Origin: Cyclobacteriaceae bacterium
GTDB lineage: Bacteria > Bacteroidota > Bacteroidia > Cytophagales > Cyclobacteriaceae
Length of the DNA: 64,000 bases
NCBI GenBank assembly: GCA_027533395.1
Contig: JAPZUF010000018.1
Coordinates: forward strand, 1 to 64,000
Direction of reading: 5' to 3'
In this document: piece by piece, positions 53,096 through 62,800 of the stretch
Layout: every line of letters begins with the position of its first letter
Position numbering within the stretch: the stretch's first letter is position 1
Position numbers and translations under genes: made by a program
Notes under the pieces: model-generated
What the model saw: the letters and a program-made list of their open reading frames with translations, nothing else
Databases searched by the model: none
Told to the model about the DNA's origin: nothing

Positions 53096-53671
53096 TTACG
53101 ATAAGTTGTCTGTTAAAAGTAAAGATTCATATTCTAACATATCTACCCATTCTTCAACATTTTGTGATAATCTTCCAGATTCATCTTCTAATGTTGTATC
53201 TTCTTTAGGTAAATAAAGCTCATCCAAAACTTCAAATGCAACACCCGTAGGTGGCACGTAATCAATGGGTACAGAAGTATATTGATAAGTTGGCAAACCT
53301 TCGGGTATGGAAGGATCATGATAATATTCACCTTGTTCAATTACTTCATAATCCAATGGATAATCCTCTAGATAAAGTGTTGAATCATTTATTAAAGTAT
53401 CATACAAAGCTTGATTAGGCGGTAGGTATCTTACATATAAATGTGTTGGCCTAATCTCTAAATCTTTTACGCGAGCACCAGCATTTTTTTCTAACAAGCT
53501 CTTATAGGCTTGTTGCATATTCGCGACAGAAAATGGATTCTTCAGTTTTTTCCCAAGTTTTGTCATCCTTGGTTCTTCAGAAACATCAGTAAGGGTCAGG
53601 CTTTCTTTCTCACAGGAACTAAATAACACACAGAAAGTAAAGAGAAGAGTTAAAATTTTCAAAAGCTTCAT
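53096..53671 (-). CDS. Upstream piece: lipoprotein N-terminal region
   Basis: 191 residues from ATG 53671 to the TAA at 53096. The signal LLKILTLLFTFCVLFSSC ends in a lipobox cysteine followed by EKES. The rest is acidic and Pro/Tyr-rich (THLYVRYLPPN, YEVIEQGEYYHDP) with no domain of its own recognised. The sequence continues in frame beyond the stop into the metallopeptidase-like piece. Confidence 0.6.
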   Translation of the reverse strand: MKLLKILTLLFTFCVLFSSCEKESLTLTDVSEEPRMTKLGKKLKNPFSVANMQQAYKSLLEKNAGARVKDLEIRPTHLYVRYLPPNQALYDTLINDSTLYLEDYPLDYEVIEQGEYYHDPSIPEGLPTYQYTSVPIDYVPPTGVAFEVLDELYLPKEDTTLEDESGRLSQNVEEWVDMLEYESLLLTDNLS

Positions 53672-53881
53672 CTAATGTGAATTTTGGTGAACTAATTTTG
53701 TTATTCACAGAAGCTGGGATTATTTTAAAGTAGTTTTACATATTTGAAATAGTTAATTAATAAATATAGTTTTTTTCCTTCTAAAGAAAATAGCTTTAAT
53801 AAAAATGAATGTTATTTTGTAAAAGTTATATGTATCTATCAAGTTCATAAATTATTACAAAGCGATGAATTGATGCAATAA

Positions 53882-53914
53882 AAAGTCCACAACTTACATT
53901 GTGGACTTTTTTTT
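53882..53914. repeat. Hairpin repeat copy 4 (terminator after the DUF3109 gene)
   Basis: AAAGTCCACAA, loop CTTACA and TTGTGGACTTT, identical in stem and loop to copy 2, flanked by AAAA and by eight T bases. It lies 25 bases downstream of the minus-strand DUF3109 gene; on that strand the T-run after the hairpin is five bases. Confidence 0.85.
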
Positions 53915-53938
53915 CAATCTTCTCTTTCTAAAATGCAA

Positions 53939-54541
53939 TTACTTTTTCTTCTTCTTACTCTCCTTCGCTTCTTCTTTTTCTATGGCTGCAATTTGATGCA
54001 CCAATTCGTTGTACCAGGCTTCGCCATATTTGCGAATCAACGGATCTTTCAAAAATTTATACAAGGGTACTTGCAATTCTTTCCCTAATGCACACGCAGC
54101 CGAACATATGCTCCACTTGTGATAATTAACCGCTTCAAAATTTTTCTTCTTCGTAATTCTTATCGGATATAGATGACAAGAAATCGGTTTCTTATACTCT
54201 ATCTTACCATCTAAATACGCTTGTTCAATACCGCACTTTAAAACATTCTTCTCATCATAAATGGCATATACACATTCTCTTCCTTTAATGATGGGCGTGC
54301 AATATTCTCCATCGTCATCTACCGTATGGGTTCCTTCTTTTTCAATTACTTTAATGCCTTCTTTAGATAGGTAAGGCTTCACCTTAGGATAAATTTCTTT
54401 TAAAATTTCTAATTCATTTTCTTCTAAGGGCGCACCAAAGTCTCCTTCCACACAACACGCTCCTTTGCACTTTTCGAGGTTGCAAACAAATTCTTTTTCT
54501 TTGATATCATCCGATACTAAAACTTCGCCTACTTGTATCAT
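53939..54541 (-). CDS. DUF3109-family cysteine-rich protein
   Basis: A 200-residue cytosolic protein with conserved cysteines in [38 protein letters not shown] and CSAAC. This pattern is the DUF3109 family, related to YkgJ-type zinc- or iron-cluster-binding proteins of unknown function. The C-terminus is a poly-lysine tail ([12 protein letters not shown]). Its start is five bases downstream of the TcmP-like gene, indicating co-transcription. Confidence 0.85.
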   Translation of the reverse strand: MIQVGEVLVSDDIKEKEFVCNLEKCKGACCVEGDFGAPLEENELEILKEIYPKVKPYLSKEGIKVIEKEGTHTVDDDGEYCTPIIKGRECVYAIYDEKNVLKCGIEQAYLDGKIEYKKPISCHLYPIRITKKKNFEAVNYHKWSICSAACALGKELQVPLYKFLKDPLIRKYGEAWYNELVHQIAAIEKEEAKESKKKKK

Positions 54542-54546
54542 ACTTA

Positions 54547-55386
54547 CTAAAATAACTCCGTTTGTTGCATTCCACTTACTTTCACATCTTTTACAATTTC
54601 TTTGGCCGATACCAACCTTGAATACATGCCTACATAAAACACAGGCACATCCATTTGGGTATATTCCGATTTATGCGCAGATAAGGAAACTTGCATGCCT
54701 AAGGTGAGTAAATTATTTTGATGACTTCTCACCAGTTTTTTATAAAACTCTGTATTGGAATTGGCCGTCATTACCGCAGCTACATTTGGCCCAACAAAAG
54801 ATTGTACCGTTTGTGCTGTCTCGCGCTGGTAGTGTTTATAATTCAATCTGTTGTTTAATGGAAAGGTGTAAGGAACGATAAAGCTAAATCCGAGATTGGC
54901 TAATTGCTCTATCAATGAAAATGAAATTGAAAAATGATGAGGATCTACTAAACAAAGTGGTGCCACTTTATGATTGCGTTTACTAGGCGGCACAAAATGA
55001 TGCAGTTTGCGGATGAGTGAGTTTACATCTTCTTCAAATAACAAAACATTCCTTTGTCTGAAATATTTGTTAACCCTTACCTTCAAAGCTCTGGCATATT
55101 CAGGATTTTCTTCACAAAGAATTACTTTATGAAAAGGCGGATCTACCTTCAACGCTTCCAAAGAAGGCATGAGTACGATTTGTTTCTGTGCGCCTAAGCT
55201 GTAAAATCCACTACCGGCTTGTAAATCCAAAAAGATAATTTCATCTGCTAATCCGGTTGTTTGCAAGGTAAAGGCTTGTAAATACTCTTTAATCACTTGA
55301 ACCTTTACTTTAAACCATGGCTCTATTGCAGTGATAGAGAAATCATCAGCAGAAAATGAAACAGGATTTACCAAAGAGTTTGCCAT
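54547..55386 (-). CDS. TcmP-like methyltransferase (three-Cys-motif partner family), tentative
   Basis: 279 residues from ATG 55386; an upstream start at 55419 would add a hydrophobic 11-residue lead (PLLFLFLFVH) that is unlikely in a cytosolic enzyme. [16 protein letters not shown], then [13 protein letters not shown] (SAM-binding-like), [14 protein letters not shown] and [15 protein letters not shown] (in the DPxG position) follow the pattern of the three-Cys-motif partner TcmP proteins. Those genes are often beside a radical-SAM-like three-Cys protein in mobile or defence settings; that partner is absent here. The identity is inferred by pattern only. Confidence 0.55.
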   Translation of the reverse strand: MANSLVNPVSFSADDFSITAIEPWFKVKVQVIKEYLQAFTLQTTGLADEIIFLDLQAGSGFYSLGAQKQIVLMPSLEALKVDPPFHKVILCEENPEYARALKVRVNKYFRQRNVLLFEEDVNSLIRKLHHFVPPSKRNHKVAPLCLVDPHHFSISFSLIEQLANLGFSFIVPYTFPLNNRLNYKHYQRETAQTVQSFVGPNVAAVMTANSNTEFYKKLVRSHQNNLLTLGMQVSLSAHKSEYTQMDVPVFYVGMYSRLVSAKEIVKDVKVSGMQQTELF

Positions 55387-55507
55387 GTGAACAAACAAAA
55401 ATAAAAAAAGCAAAGGCATTCTGTTGAATTCAAACTAAAATTATCTCTCATATTTTTTTTGAATAAGGCTCGCGTATGTAAAGTCTGTTTTATCTTGCGT
55501 GTTGGTT

Positions 55508-57790
55508 ATGGCAGATTATCTAGATACACTTAATGAACCTCAACGCGAAGGTGTTTTAAACACGGAAGGGCCGTGCATGTTGATTGCTGGTGCAGGTTCC
55601 GGCAAAACAAGGGTTTTAACATATCGCATCGCGCATCTTATTCAGTCTAAACAAGTAGATGCGTTTAACATCATGGCGCTTACGTTCACCAATAAAGCAG
55701 CGAAAGAAATGCGCGAACGCATCGAAAAGGTGGTAGGAAGCGATGCTAAAAATTTGTGGATGGGAACTTTCCACAGTGTGTTTGCCAGAATTTTGCGTGC
55801 TGAAGCACATCACCTGGGTTATCCTTCTAACTTCACCATTTATGATGTAGATGATTCAAAGTCATTGTTAAAATCGATTGTAAAAGAAATGCAACTCGAT
55901 GAAAACATCTACAAACCAAATATTTTATATAACAGAATTTCATCAGCGAAAAATAAATTAATTGGTTGGCAAGAATATGTTGGCAATGCTGAATTAATGG
56001 GTGACGATGCAGCCAACATGCGGCCAGAAATCGGAAGGATTTATAAAACCTATGCCCAGCGTTGTTTCAAATCCGGTGCCATGGATTTTGATGATTTATT
56101 ATTCAACACCGATAAACTTTTTAAAGAACACCTCGAAGTTTTAAACAAGTATCAACACAAAATTCATTATGTGTTGGTAGATGAGTTTCAGGATACCAAC
56201 TTGTGCCAGTATTACATCATTCGCAAGTTAGCTTCTGTACGCGAAAATGTTTGTGTTGTTGGTGATGATGCTCAAAGTATTTATGCTTTCCGTGGGGCCG
56301 ACATTTCTAACATTTTAAATTTCGAACGCGATTATCCTGATTTACGTATCATCAAACTCGAACAGAATTATCGCTCAACCAAAAATATAGTAGAAGCTGC
56401 TAACTCTGTTATCAAAAAAAACAGAGCGCAACTTCCTAAAAATGTTTGGACAGAAAATGAAGAAGGTCAACTTATTGAATTGATTAAAGCTTTATCTGAT
56501 AATGAAGAAGGTAGATTGATAGCCAGCTCCATTTTCGAAGAGAAGATGCAACATCAATTATCCTTCAGCGATTTTGCTGTGTTGTACAGAACCAATAGCC
56601 AATCGCGTGCTATTGAAGAGGCTTTGCGCAGAATGAACATCAAATATAAAGTGATTGGTGGTTTATCCTTCTATCAGCGCAAAGAGATAAAAGATATTTT
56701 GGCATATCTGCGTTACACCTTAAATCAGCAAGATGAAGCTTCGTTCAGAAGAATCATCAATTTACCAAAACGCGGCATTGGCGATACTACCATCGATAAA
56801 ATTGTAGTAGCTGCCAACGATCACGGTACTTCTATTTGGGAAATATTACAAAACCCCTCTCCTTTTGTGGGAGGCCGAGCTGCTGCTCCTATCGAAGATT
56901 TTGTAGCCATGATCAAACGCTTTCAATTGGAAACAGAAAGAAAAGATGCATATGATGCTGCATTTGAAATTGCAAAAGGTTCTGGCTTACTGCGCGAGTT
57001 ATACGAAGATAAAACAGTGGAAGGCTTAAGCCGATACGAAAACGTTCAAGAATTACTCAACGCGATTAAAGAGTTTGTAGACCAACCGGAAAGAGAAGAC
57101 AAATCGCTTGGTTCTTTCTTACAAGAAGTTTCTTTGCTTACGGCCAACGATGAAGATAAAGATAAAGACCCCGATAAGGTTACATTGATGACCATCCACA
57201 TGGCGAAAGGTTTGGAGTTTAAGTATGTGTATTTAGTTGGTTTAGAAGAAGATTTGTTTCCTTCGCAAATGATGCTGAGCAGTCGGGCAGAATTAGAAGA
57301 GGAAAGAAGATTGTTTTACGTAGCCATTACACGCGCAGAAAAGCGATTATTCTTATCTTACGCTTTATCACGCTACCGTTTTGGAAGATTAAAAAACTGC
57401 GAACCTAGCCGTTTCCTAGATGACATCAATTCCGCCTTCATCAAAACTTCATCTAAATCGGGAAGTGGGTATCAATCAACACCAAACTATGCTGCAGGCA
57501 ATAGTCAATATGCAAAAAGCTTGGTCAGCAGCATCAGAAAAACGAATACACCTCCGGCCATTTCGTCAAAACCAAAAAATACTGTAGCTTACACGCCTCC
57601 GGCTGATTTTACGCCCAGTAACACCGACCAATTGCAAGCAGGACAAAAAGTGGAGCATCCTAAATTTGGCTTTGGCACCGTACAAGCTTTGGATGTGAGT
57701 GGAGCAGAAAGAAAAGCCAGGATACTTTTCGATAATTTTGGAGAAAAAACCTTATTACTTAGCTTTGCTAAACTGAAAATACACGCCTGA
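55508..57790 (+). CDS. pcrA: ATP-dependent DNA helicase UvrD/PcrA
   Basis: A 760-residue superfamily 1A helicase from ATG 55508 (the frame can be extended three codons to a GTG). Motifs in order: LIAGAGSGKTRVLTYR (I), TFTNKAAKEMRERI (Ia), LVDEFQDTN (II), GDDAQSIYAFRGA (III), LEQNYRS (IV), TIHMAKGLEFKYV (V) and FYVAITRAEKRLFL (VI). The C-terminal KFGFGTVQALDVSGAERKARILF is the PcrA Tudor-like domain that binds RNA polymerase. Roles: excision repair, displacement of proteins from DNA. Followed by DUF4290 and murA. Confidence 0.95.
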   Translation: MADYLDTLNEPQREGVLNTEGPCMLIAGAGSGKTRVLTYRIAHLIQSKQVDAFNIMALTFTNKAAKEMRERIEKVVGSDAKNLWMGTFHSVFARILRAEAHHLGYPSNFTIYDVDDSKSLLKSIVKEMQLDENIYKPNILYNRISSAKNKLIGWQEYVGNAELMGDDAANMRPEIGRIYKTYAQRCFKSGAMDFDDLLFNTDKLFKEHLEVLNKYQHKIHYVLVDEFQDTNLCQYYIIRKLASVRENVCVVGDDAQSIYAFRGADISNILNFERDYPDLRIIKLEQNYRSTKNIVEAANSVIKKNRAQLPKNVWTENEEGQLIELIKALSDNEEGRLIASSIFEEKMQHQLSFSDFAVLYRTNSQSRAIEEALRRMNIKYKVIGGLSFYQRKEIKDILAYLRYTLNQQDEASFRRIINLPKRGIGDTTIDKIVVAANDHGTSIWEILQNPSPFVGGRAAAPIEDFVAMIKRFQLETERKDAYDAAFEIAKGSGLLRELYEDKTVEGLSRYENVQELLNAIKEFVDQPEREDKSLGSFLQEVSLLTANDEDKDKDPDKVTLMTIHMAKGLEFKYVYLVGLEEDLFPSQMMLSSRAELEEERRLFYVAITRAEKRLFLSYALSRYRFGRLKNCEPSRFLDDINSAFIKTSSKSGSGYQSTPNYAAGNSQYAKSLVSSIRKTNTPPAISSKPKNTVAYTPPADFTPSNTDQLQAGQKVEHPKFGFGTVQALDVSGAERKARILFDNFGEKTLLLSFAKLKIHA

Positions 57791-57816
57791 ACTCTTAAAA
57801 GGCAAAAAAGCGATAC

Positions 57817-58497
57817 ATGACAGCAGAATACAATACCTCCCGCCCCGATATCATTTTAAAAGAATACGGGCGTAACGTGCAAAAATTAGTTGAATACATC
57901 CGCACAGTTCCAGACAAGGATAAAAGAACTTCACTCGCATCTACACTGATTGAGTTGATTAAATTCTTAAATCCTAGCATTAAAGACCAAGGTGAAGATC
58001 CACAACGCATGTGGGATGATTTATACATCATGGCGGATTTTAATCTCGATTTAAACAACCCATATCCTGTTCCAACTCCCGAAACATTGGCTAAAAAGCC
58101 GGAGAAAATGCCTTATCCACAATCAACTATTCGATACAAACATTATGGCAAAAACATCGAATTGCTGATTCAGGAAGCATTGAAGAAAACTGATCCGGAA
58201 GAAAGACAAGATGCCATCATTTACCTCGGTAAATTGATGAAAACCTTCTTTGCGAATTGGAACAAAGAAACCCTCGATGACTCAGTTATCTTACGCGATT
58301 TACAAACACTTTCTAAAGGCGCGCTAACCATCAACATCGAACAAATTCGCGAAGACAACATGTTCGAAAAATTATACCGCGATAAAAAGAAACAAAGACC
58401 TCACGGTTTTCAAGGCGGGCATCATGGGCAACGTCATCAAGGCAACAGGCCTTTCAATAAGCACAAGAATAAATTCAGAAGAAGAGATAACGGTTAA
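57817..58497 (+). CDS. DUF4290-family protein
   Basis: A 226-residue protein, mostly helical, with YNTSRPDIILKEYGRNVQKLVEYI near the start and a strongly basic, His/Gly/Arg-rich C-terminal tail (PHGFQGGHHGQRHQG) that could bind nucleic acid. It fits DUF4290, a family I recall as Bacteroidota-specific and encoded beside murA. Function unknown. It is 26 bases after pcrA and 62 before murA. Confidence 0.85.
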   Translation: MTAEYNTSRPDIILKEYGRNVQKLVEYIRTVPDKDKRTSLASTLIELIKFLNPSIKDQGEDPQRMWDDLYIMADFNLDLNNPYPVPTPETLAKKPEKMPYPQSTIRYKHYGKNIELLIQEALKKTDPEERQDAIIYLGKLMKTFFANWNKETLDDSVILRDLQTLSKGALTINIEQIREDNMFEKLYRDKKKQRPHGFQGGHHGQRHQGNRPFNKHKNKFRRRDNG

Positions 58498-58559
58498 TTA
58501 TCTACATTCTTTCTTTGTAAACTATTATAAAAGTTTCCGAAAGGTCACATAGCAACACT

Positions 58560-59873
58560 ATGATTTTTAGAATTCAAGGCGGCAAAAAATTAAAAGGAGA
58601 AATTATTCCGCAAGGTGCAAAAAACGAAGCCTTACAAATTGTAAGTGCCGTTTTGTTAACAGCCAAACCGGTTACCATTCATAACTTGCCCGATATCCGC
58701 GATGTAAACAAGTTGATTGAACTTGTAGCCGACCTTGGTTGTAAAGTAGAAAACTTAGGAAAGGGTTCCTTCAGGTTTACAGCCAGTAATATCAACATGG
58801 ATTATTTAGAATCCGCTGATTACAGACAAAAAGCAGCTGCCTTGCGTGGCTCTGTTATGTTGCTAGGTCCCATTTTAGCACGCTTTGGCAAAGCCAGTTT
58901 ACCTAAACCTGGTGGCGATAAAATTGGAAGAAGAAGATTAGATACACACTTTTTAGGATTTCAAAAGTTAGGGGCGAAATTTAACTTCGATGCCAGCGAA
59001 CATCTTTTTCATATTGATGCCAGTGAATTAACGGGGTGCTATATGCTTTTAGACGAAGCATCTGTAACTGGAACGGCCAATGTTATCATGGCAGCAGTAT
59101 TAGCGAAAGGAACAACAACTTTATACAACGCAGCCTGCGAACCTTATTTACAGCAACTTTGCTTGATGCTAAACAGAATGGGTGCCAATATCAGTGGCAT
59201 TGGTTCTAATTTGTTAACCATCGAAGGTGTAAGTGAACTAAACGGAACCGAACATACTTTACTTCCGGATATGATTGAAATCGGAAGTTTTATTGGTTTA
59301 GCTGCGATGACTCAATCTGAAATTACCATTAAAAATTGTCGCATCGATATGTTGGGTATTATTCCTGATGTATTCAAAAGACTGGGTATTAAAATGGAAT
59401 TTCGTGGAGATGATATTTATATTCCATCTCAAAACATATATGAGATCGATACTTTTATTGATGGCTCTATATTAACTATTGCAGATGCACCCTGGCCCGG
59501 TTTTACCCCGGATTTATTAAGCATAGTGTTAGTGGTTGCAACACAAGCGAAAGGCACAGTTTTGATTCATCAAAAAATGTTTGAAAGCAGATTATTCTTT
59601 GTAGATAAGTTAATCGACATGGGCGCTCAAATCATTTTGTGTGACCCACATCGCGCAACAGTTATCGGTTTAGAAAGAAAGCAACAATTACGCGGCATAA
59701 AAATGTCTTCACCAGATATCCGTGCAGGTGTTTCCTTGTTGATTGCTGCGCTTTCTGCCAATGGTACAAGCGAGATTTCTAATATCGAACAAATTGACAG
59801 AGGTTATCAGCAAATTGATCAACGTTTGCAAGCACTTGGAGCATCCATTGAAAGAGTAGCTGTTAAGGAATAA
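58560..59873 (+). CDS. murA: UDP-N-acetylglucosamine 1-carboxyvinyltransferase
   Basis: A 437-residue enzyme for the first committed step of peptidoglycan synthesis (enolpyruvyl transfer from PEP to UDP-GlcNAc). The inside-out alpha/beta barrel motifs are clear: GAKNEAL (K21, N22), DYRQKAAALRGSVM, LLGPILARFG, then KPGGDKIGRRRLDTH. The fosfomycin-reactive loop cysteine of the E. coli enzyme is replaced by D120 here. It converges on the sortase gene with an overlap of 11 bases. Confidence 0.95.
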   Translation: MIFRIQGGKKLKGEIIPQGAKNEALQIVSAVLLTAKPVTIHNLPDIRDVNKLIELVADLGCKVENLGKGSFRFTASNINMDYLESADYRQKAAALRGSVMLLGPILARFGKASLPKPGGDKIGRRRLDTHFLGFQKLGAKFNFDASEHLFHIDASELTGCYMLLDEASVTGTANVIMAAVLAKGTTTLYNAACEPYLQQLCLMLNRMGANISGIGSNLLTIEGVSELNGTEHTLLPDMIEIGSFIGLAAMTQSEITIKNCRIDMLGIIPDVFKRLGIKMEFRGDDIYIPSQNIYEIDTFIDGSILTIADAPWPGFTPDLLSIVLVVATQAKGTVLIHQKMFESRLFFVDKLIDMGAQIILCDPHRATVIGLERKQQLRGIKMSSPDIRAGVSLLIAALSANGTSEISNIEQIDRGYQQIDQRLQALGASIERVAVKE

Positions 59874-62800
59874 GAACAATTCTGCCTCGTTTAACTTTTC
59901 CTAAACAGGAGAATTCATATACGAGTACACCAGTTATTGCACGCAAATCCAACCGGATTAAATTAGTACCGACAAAAAAATGATGGTCAGTTAAATCACG
60001 CTGTAGAATTAATTTTCCGGTAGTATCATACAATTTGATAAAACTAATTTGGTTGTTTATCTCTTCTTTAATAATTGATTTAAACACAATGTAATTTTGT
60101 GCAGGCATGGGATAAGGTTCTGCTATTTCGATTCCTGCTTGATCAGTTACCTCAAAAGTGATAAGGTAAGGCTCGATTCCTGTATTATTTCCTTTCGCAT
60201 CTGCCGCAGTTACTTGAAAGGTATAAACACCTTTCTCTTGCAAAAACGGTTTGAATAAAATAGAGAAGTTTTCATTTTCTGTGGCTGGCGTCCAACTGAT
60301 GTCTGGTCTTTTAAAATAAATTCTTTCTGCCTGACATCCTGTGCAAGGCTTAGTCAAAAATAATTGAATACCCAGAGTATCTTGCTTATTGATCAATGAA
60401 TTCTCATCAACAATAATAGTTTTGATTTCAGGATTTTTAGAAACAAAATCTCCGTTGCGCAATCTTCTTCCATCAAAAGTAACATCTAAAACAGGACTAA
60501 ACGCATCTTCAATCACAAAGAAAGCATCAGTTACAGAAATATTATTATTTTCTAAATAACGTTCAGCTAAAGTTTCGTTCTCATTCACAATGATTCTTAA
60601 ATCGTTCCATCCACTCAGGTTAATGGTCGAAAATCGAAAGGATACTATCTCCTCCTCTCCTATTGGTAAAGTTTGAATGCTCAAGCTTTTATCAACAACT
60701 AAATTCGAATTCTTATTGAAAATAGATATCCGCACAGGAATAGTTTCTGCAAAATTTTTATTTGAAATATTCTTAAAAGAAAAACTTAGTAAAATAGAAT
60801 CTCCTTCTTGAACACCAGTAAGGTCAGTCTCACTTTTTGTTTTAAATTCTTTCAATTGCAAAATACCCTCCGGTAAGTTTTCTCCTGTAGCTAACCAAAA
60901 TTGAAGTTGAGGCGCTGTAAGATTTACATTGTCTCTCCCTTGAAAGCTTAAATCCAGTGTTGGAATTATTGATGCATCAACTGATGTTAAATCTTCTTCT
61001 GCTGTCGCATCTGAGATAAAAACATTGCTAACACCTTGCTTATCATTTGTAAAAATGGTTAAGGTCTTTTCATCTTGGTCAAATAAAGTCCATTTACTTT
61101 TAAAGTTTTCCCAAGAACTACTTTTTCCAATATTTCGCCATTTCATTTCACCTAAAGGTTTTCGAGCTGTAACCTGAGTGTTTACAATCAACTCTTGTTC
61201 GATAGGTGATGATAACGTTGATGTATATATTGTAGCTCCATTCGAGCTTGCACCTTTTCGTCCGAAAATAACCAAAGGTTCACCATTGTTATAAGCATTT
61301 AACTGTGTTTGACTAATTCCCAAATTTTGTAGAGCAGTCCAAACCTGACTAGGATAACTTTTAACTTGAGGGTTGCCAATAGTGAATAAAACTACAGAAT
61401 CTCCTGTAGCTATTCTGTTAACATAATCCACTAAATCATTAACACCATTATTAAAAACTTCCGAAAAGGTAAAACTCACAATAACCTGTGGTTCTCTTCC
61501 ACAAGTACGTGGGTCTTGAAAGTTAAAAGGAATGCCGGCATACGGAATGTTATTCGTCCTATTAAAGGCTACTAAATTAATGGTATTATCTCTGCAAGGC
61601 TGACCTTGAGTGCTTAAATTATACTCAACTCCCTCTATCTTGAATGATACATCTGTAAATGGAGAGGGATTATTATCACCGAAAGTCTTAATCAAAACCG
61701 GAGTTTGTGTTTCTTCTAGATCAATTCTTCTTGCTTCTTCATTTAACTCGAGCTGATTTAACTGATTGTTGATGAATTGACCAAATTGAAATTGTCCCCA
61801 TCCGTTGGTTTCATTTTGTATGAAAGTAAAAGATGAATTTTCCCAATCACTTGTTTCATTGGGAGCAGGAAATTTTAACTTAGTTCTCCAGTAGTAAGTC
61901 AGTGTATCCGTAGTTAATATAGAAAAATCTTTATTTGCCAGTAGCTGTTCACGAATTGCAAACTGTTTTTTGTAAGTAGAATTAAATTGATAGCTCGTAT
62001 CGATTTCCAAAACATAACTTCTGAGGCTATCTAACAAATTGGCACTTTGAAAAACAAAATCAATATTAGTTTGATTTACAATCGCAAAATTTTCAGGATA
62101 TAAATTTTTTGTACCACTTCGTGGGATAAATAAAGTATAAGTAAATCCATTGTTGGATTCACTCAATTCTTCTATTTCTTCATTGTCATCTGCTTTGATG
62201 ATAAATTCATGTGTACCCGACAATGCTTTTGTATTATCAATAGTGATATACAACGTATCTCGGTTAAAAGTTGCTGCTACTTGTTGCGAATAATCTGTGA
62301 TAGTGTTGTCTGGCTCTTTGTGTTCTACTTTCAGTTTATACTGATTAGGTAGAGCCAATCCACTATTTTTCGTAATAATTCGCAATTGATAGGTAGAGGT
62401 AAGATTTGTAATTTGTTTACCATCTTCACTTTGTGCAGTAACATCTCCGTTTTGAATGCTATAATCCGGCTTATCTGCGGGGAATAGTTTTACAGCCGGA
62501 TCACCTAACAATATCATTTGCTGTACTTGCGTAATATTAGATAAAGTAGGAGTTACATTTTCGAGATAGCGCAAAGAAACAAACTTTTGAACGTCACCAA
62601 TTCCTTTGTTAATTAAAGAAGGATCGGCAAATGCTACGAAATAAAAAATATCGGAGTAACGCTTAAGAGTAGATACAAATCCAAAGGAACTGTGCGCAAG
62701 AAAAGCAATTGCTCCTTTATCAGCAGCGTTTACCCAATCTTCACCAAACAAAACACGTGAGCTATTGAAAAACGCACCGGCATTACATCCATTAATCAAC

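Larger units (their letters stand above)
52055..53671 (-). pseudogene. Metallopeptidase-like lipoprotein split by in-frame TAA at 53096-53098
   Basis: One reading frame runs from ATG 53671 to the stop at 52055 with a single interruption, TAA at 53096-53098. The 42 bases between this TAA and the TTG at 53053 are in the same frame and are themselves open (EEKIETENGRTKG). Together the two pieces give about 537 residues: lipoprotein signal, an acidic N-terminal region, then a beta domain (GVIFLEGVKIRTRRF, TDASGNFWAEGTYRYEF) and a zinc-peptidase-like HEIAHTTH with a downstream ESWAVAVQW. That order fits a long Bacteroidota lipoprotein family I recall as one chain. It is a nonsense-split gene, a sequencing error or a readthrough case. 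Confidence 0.72.

Noticed and set aside
33196-53671. Genome-wide reassignment of TAA or TAG to an amino acid
   Set aside because: Both codons end many intact genes in the window at normal positions (for example TAG at 337 and at the end of the PorE-like gene, TAA at murA).
49898-53914. CRISPR array
   Set aside because: The four repeats are self-complementary, 0.6-2.5 kb apart, with whole genes between them and no cas genes.
58900-58935. MurA Asp substitution as loss of function
   Set aside because: Asp at this loop position is found in active MurA enzymes and all other motifs are intact.
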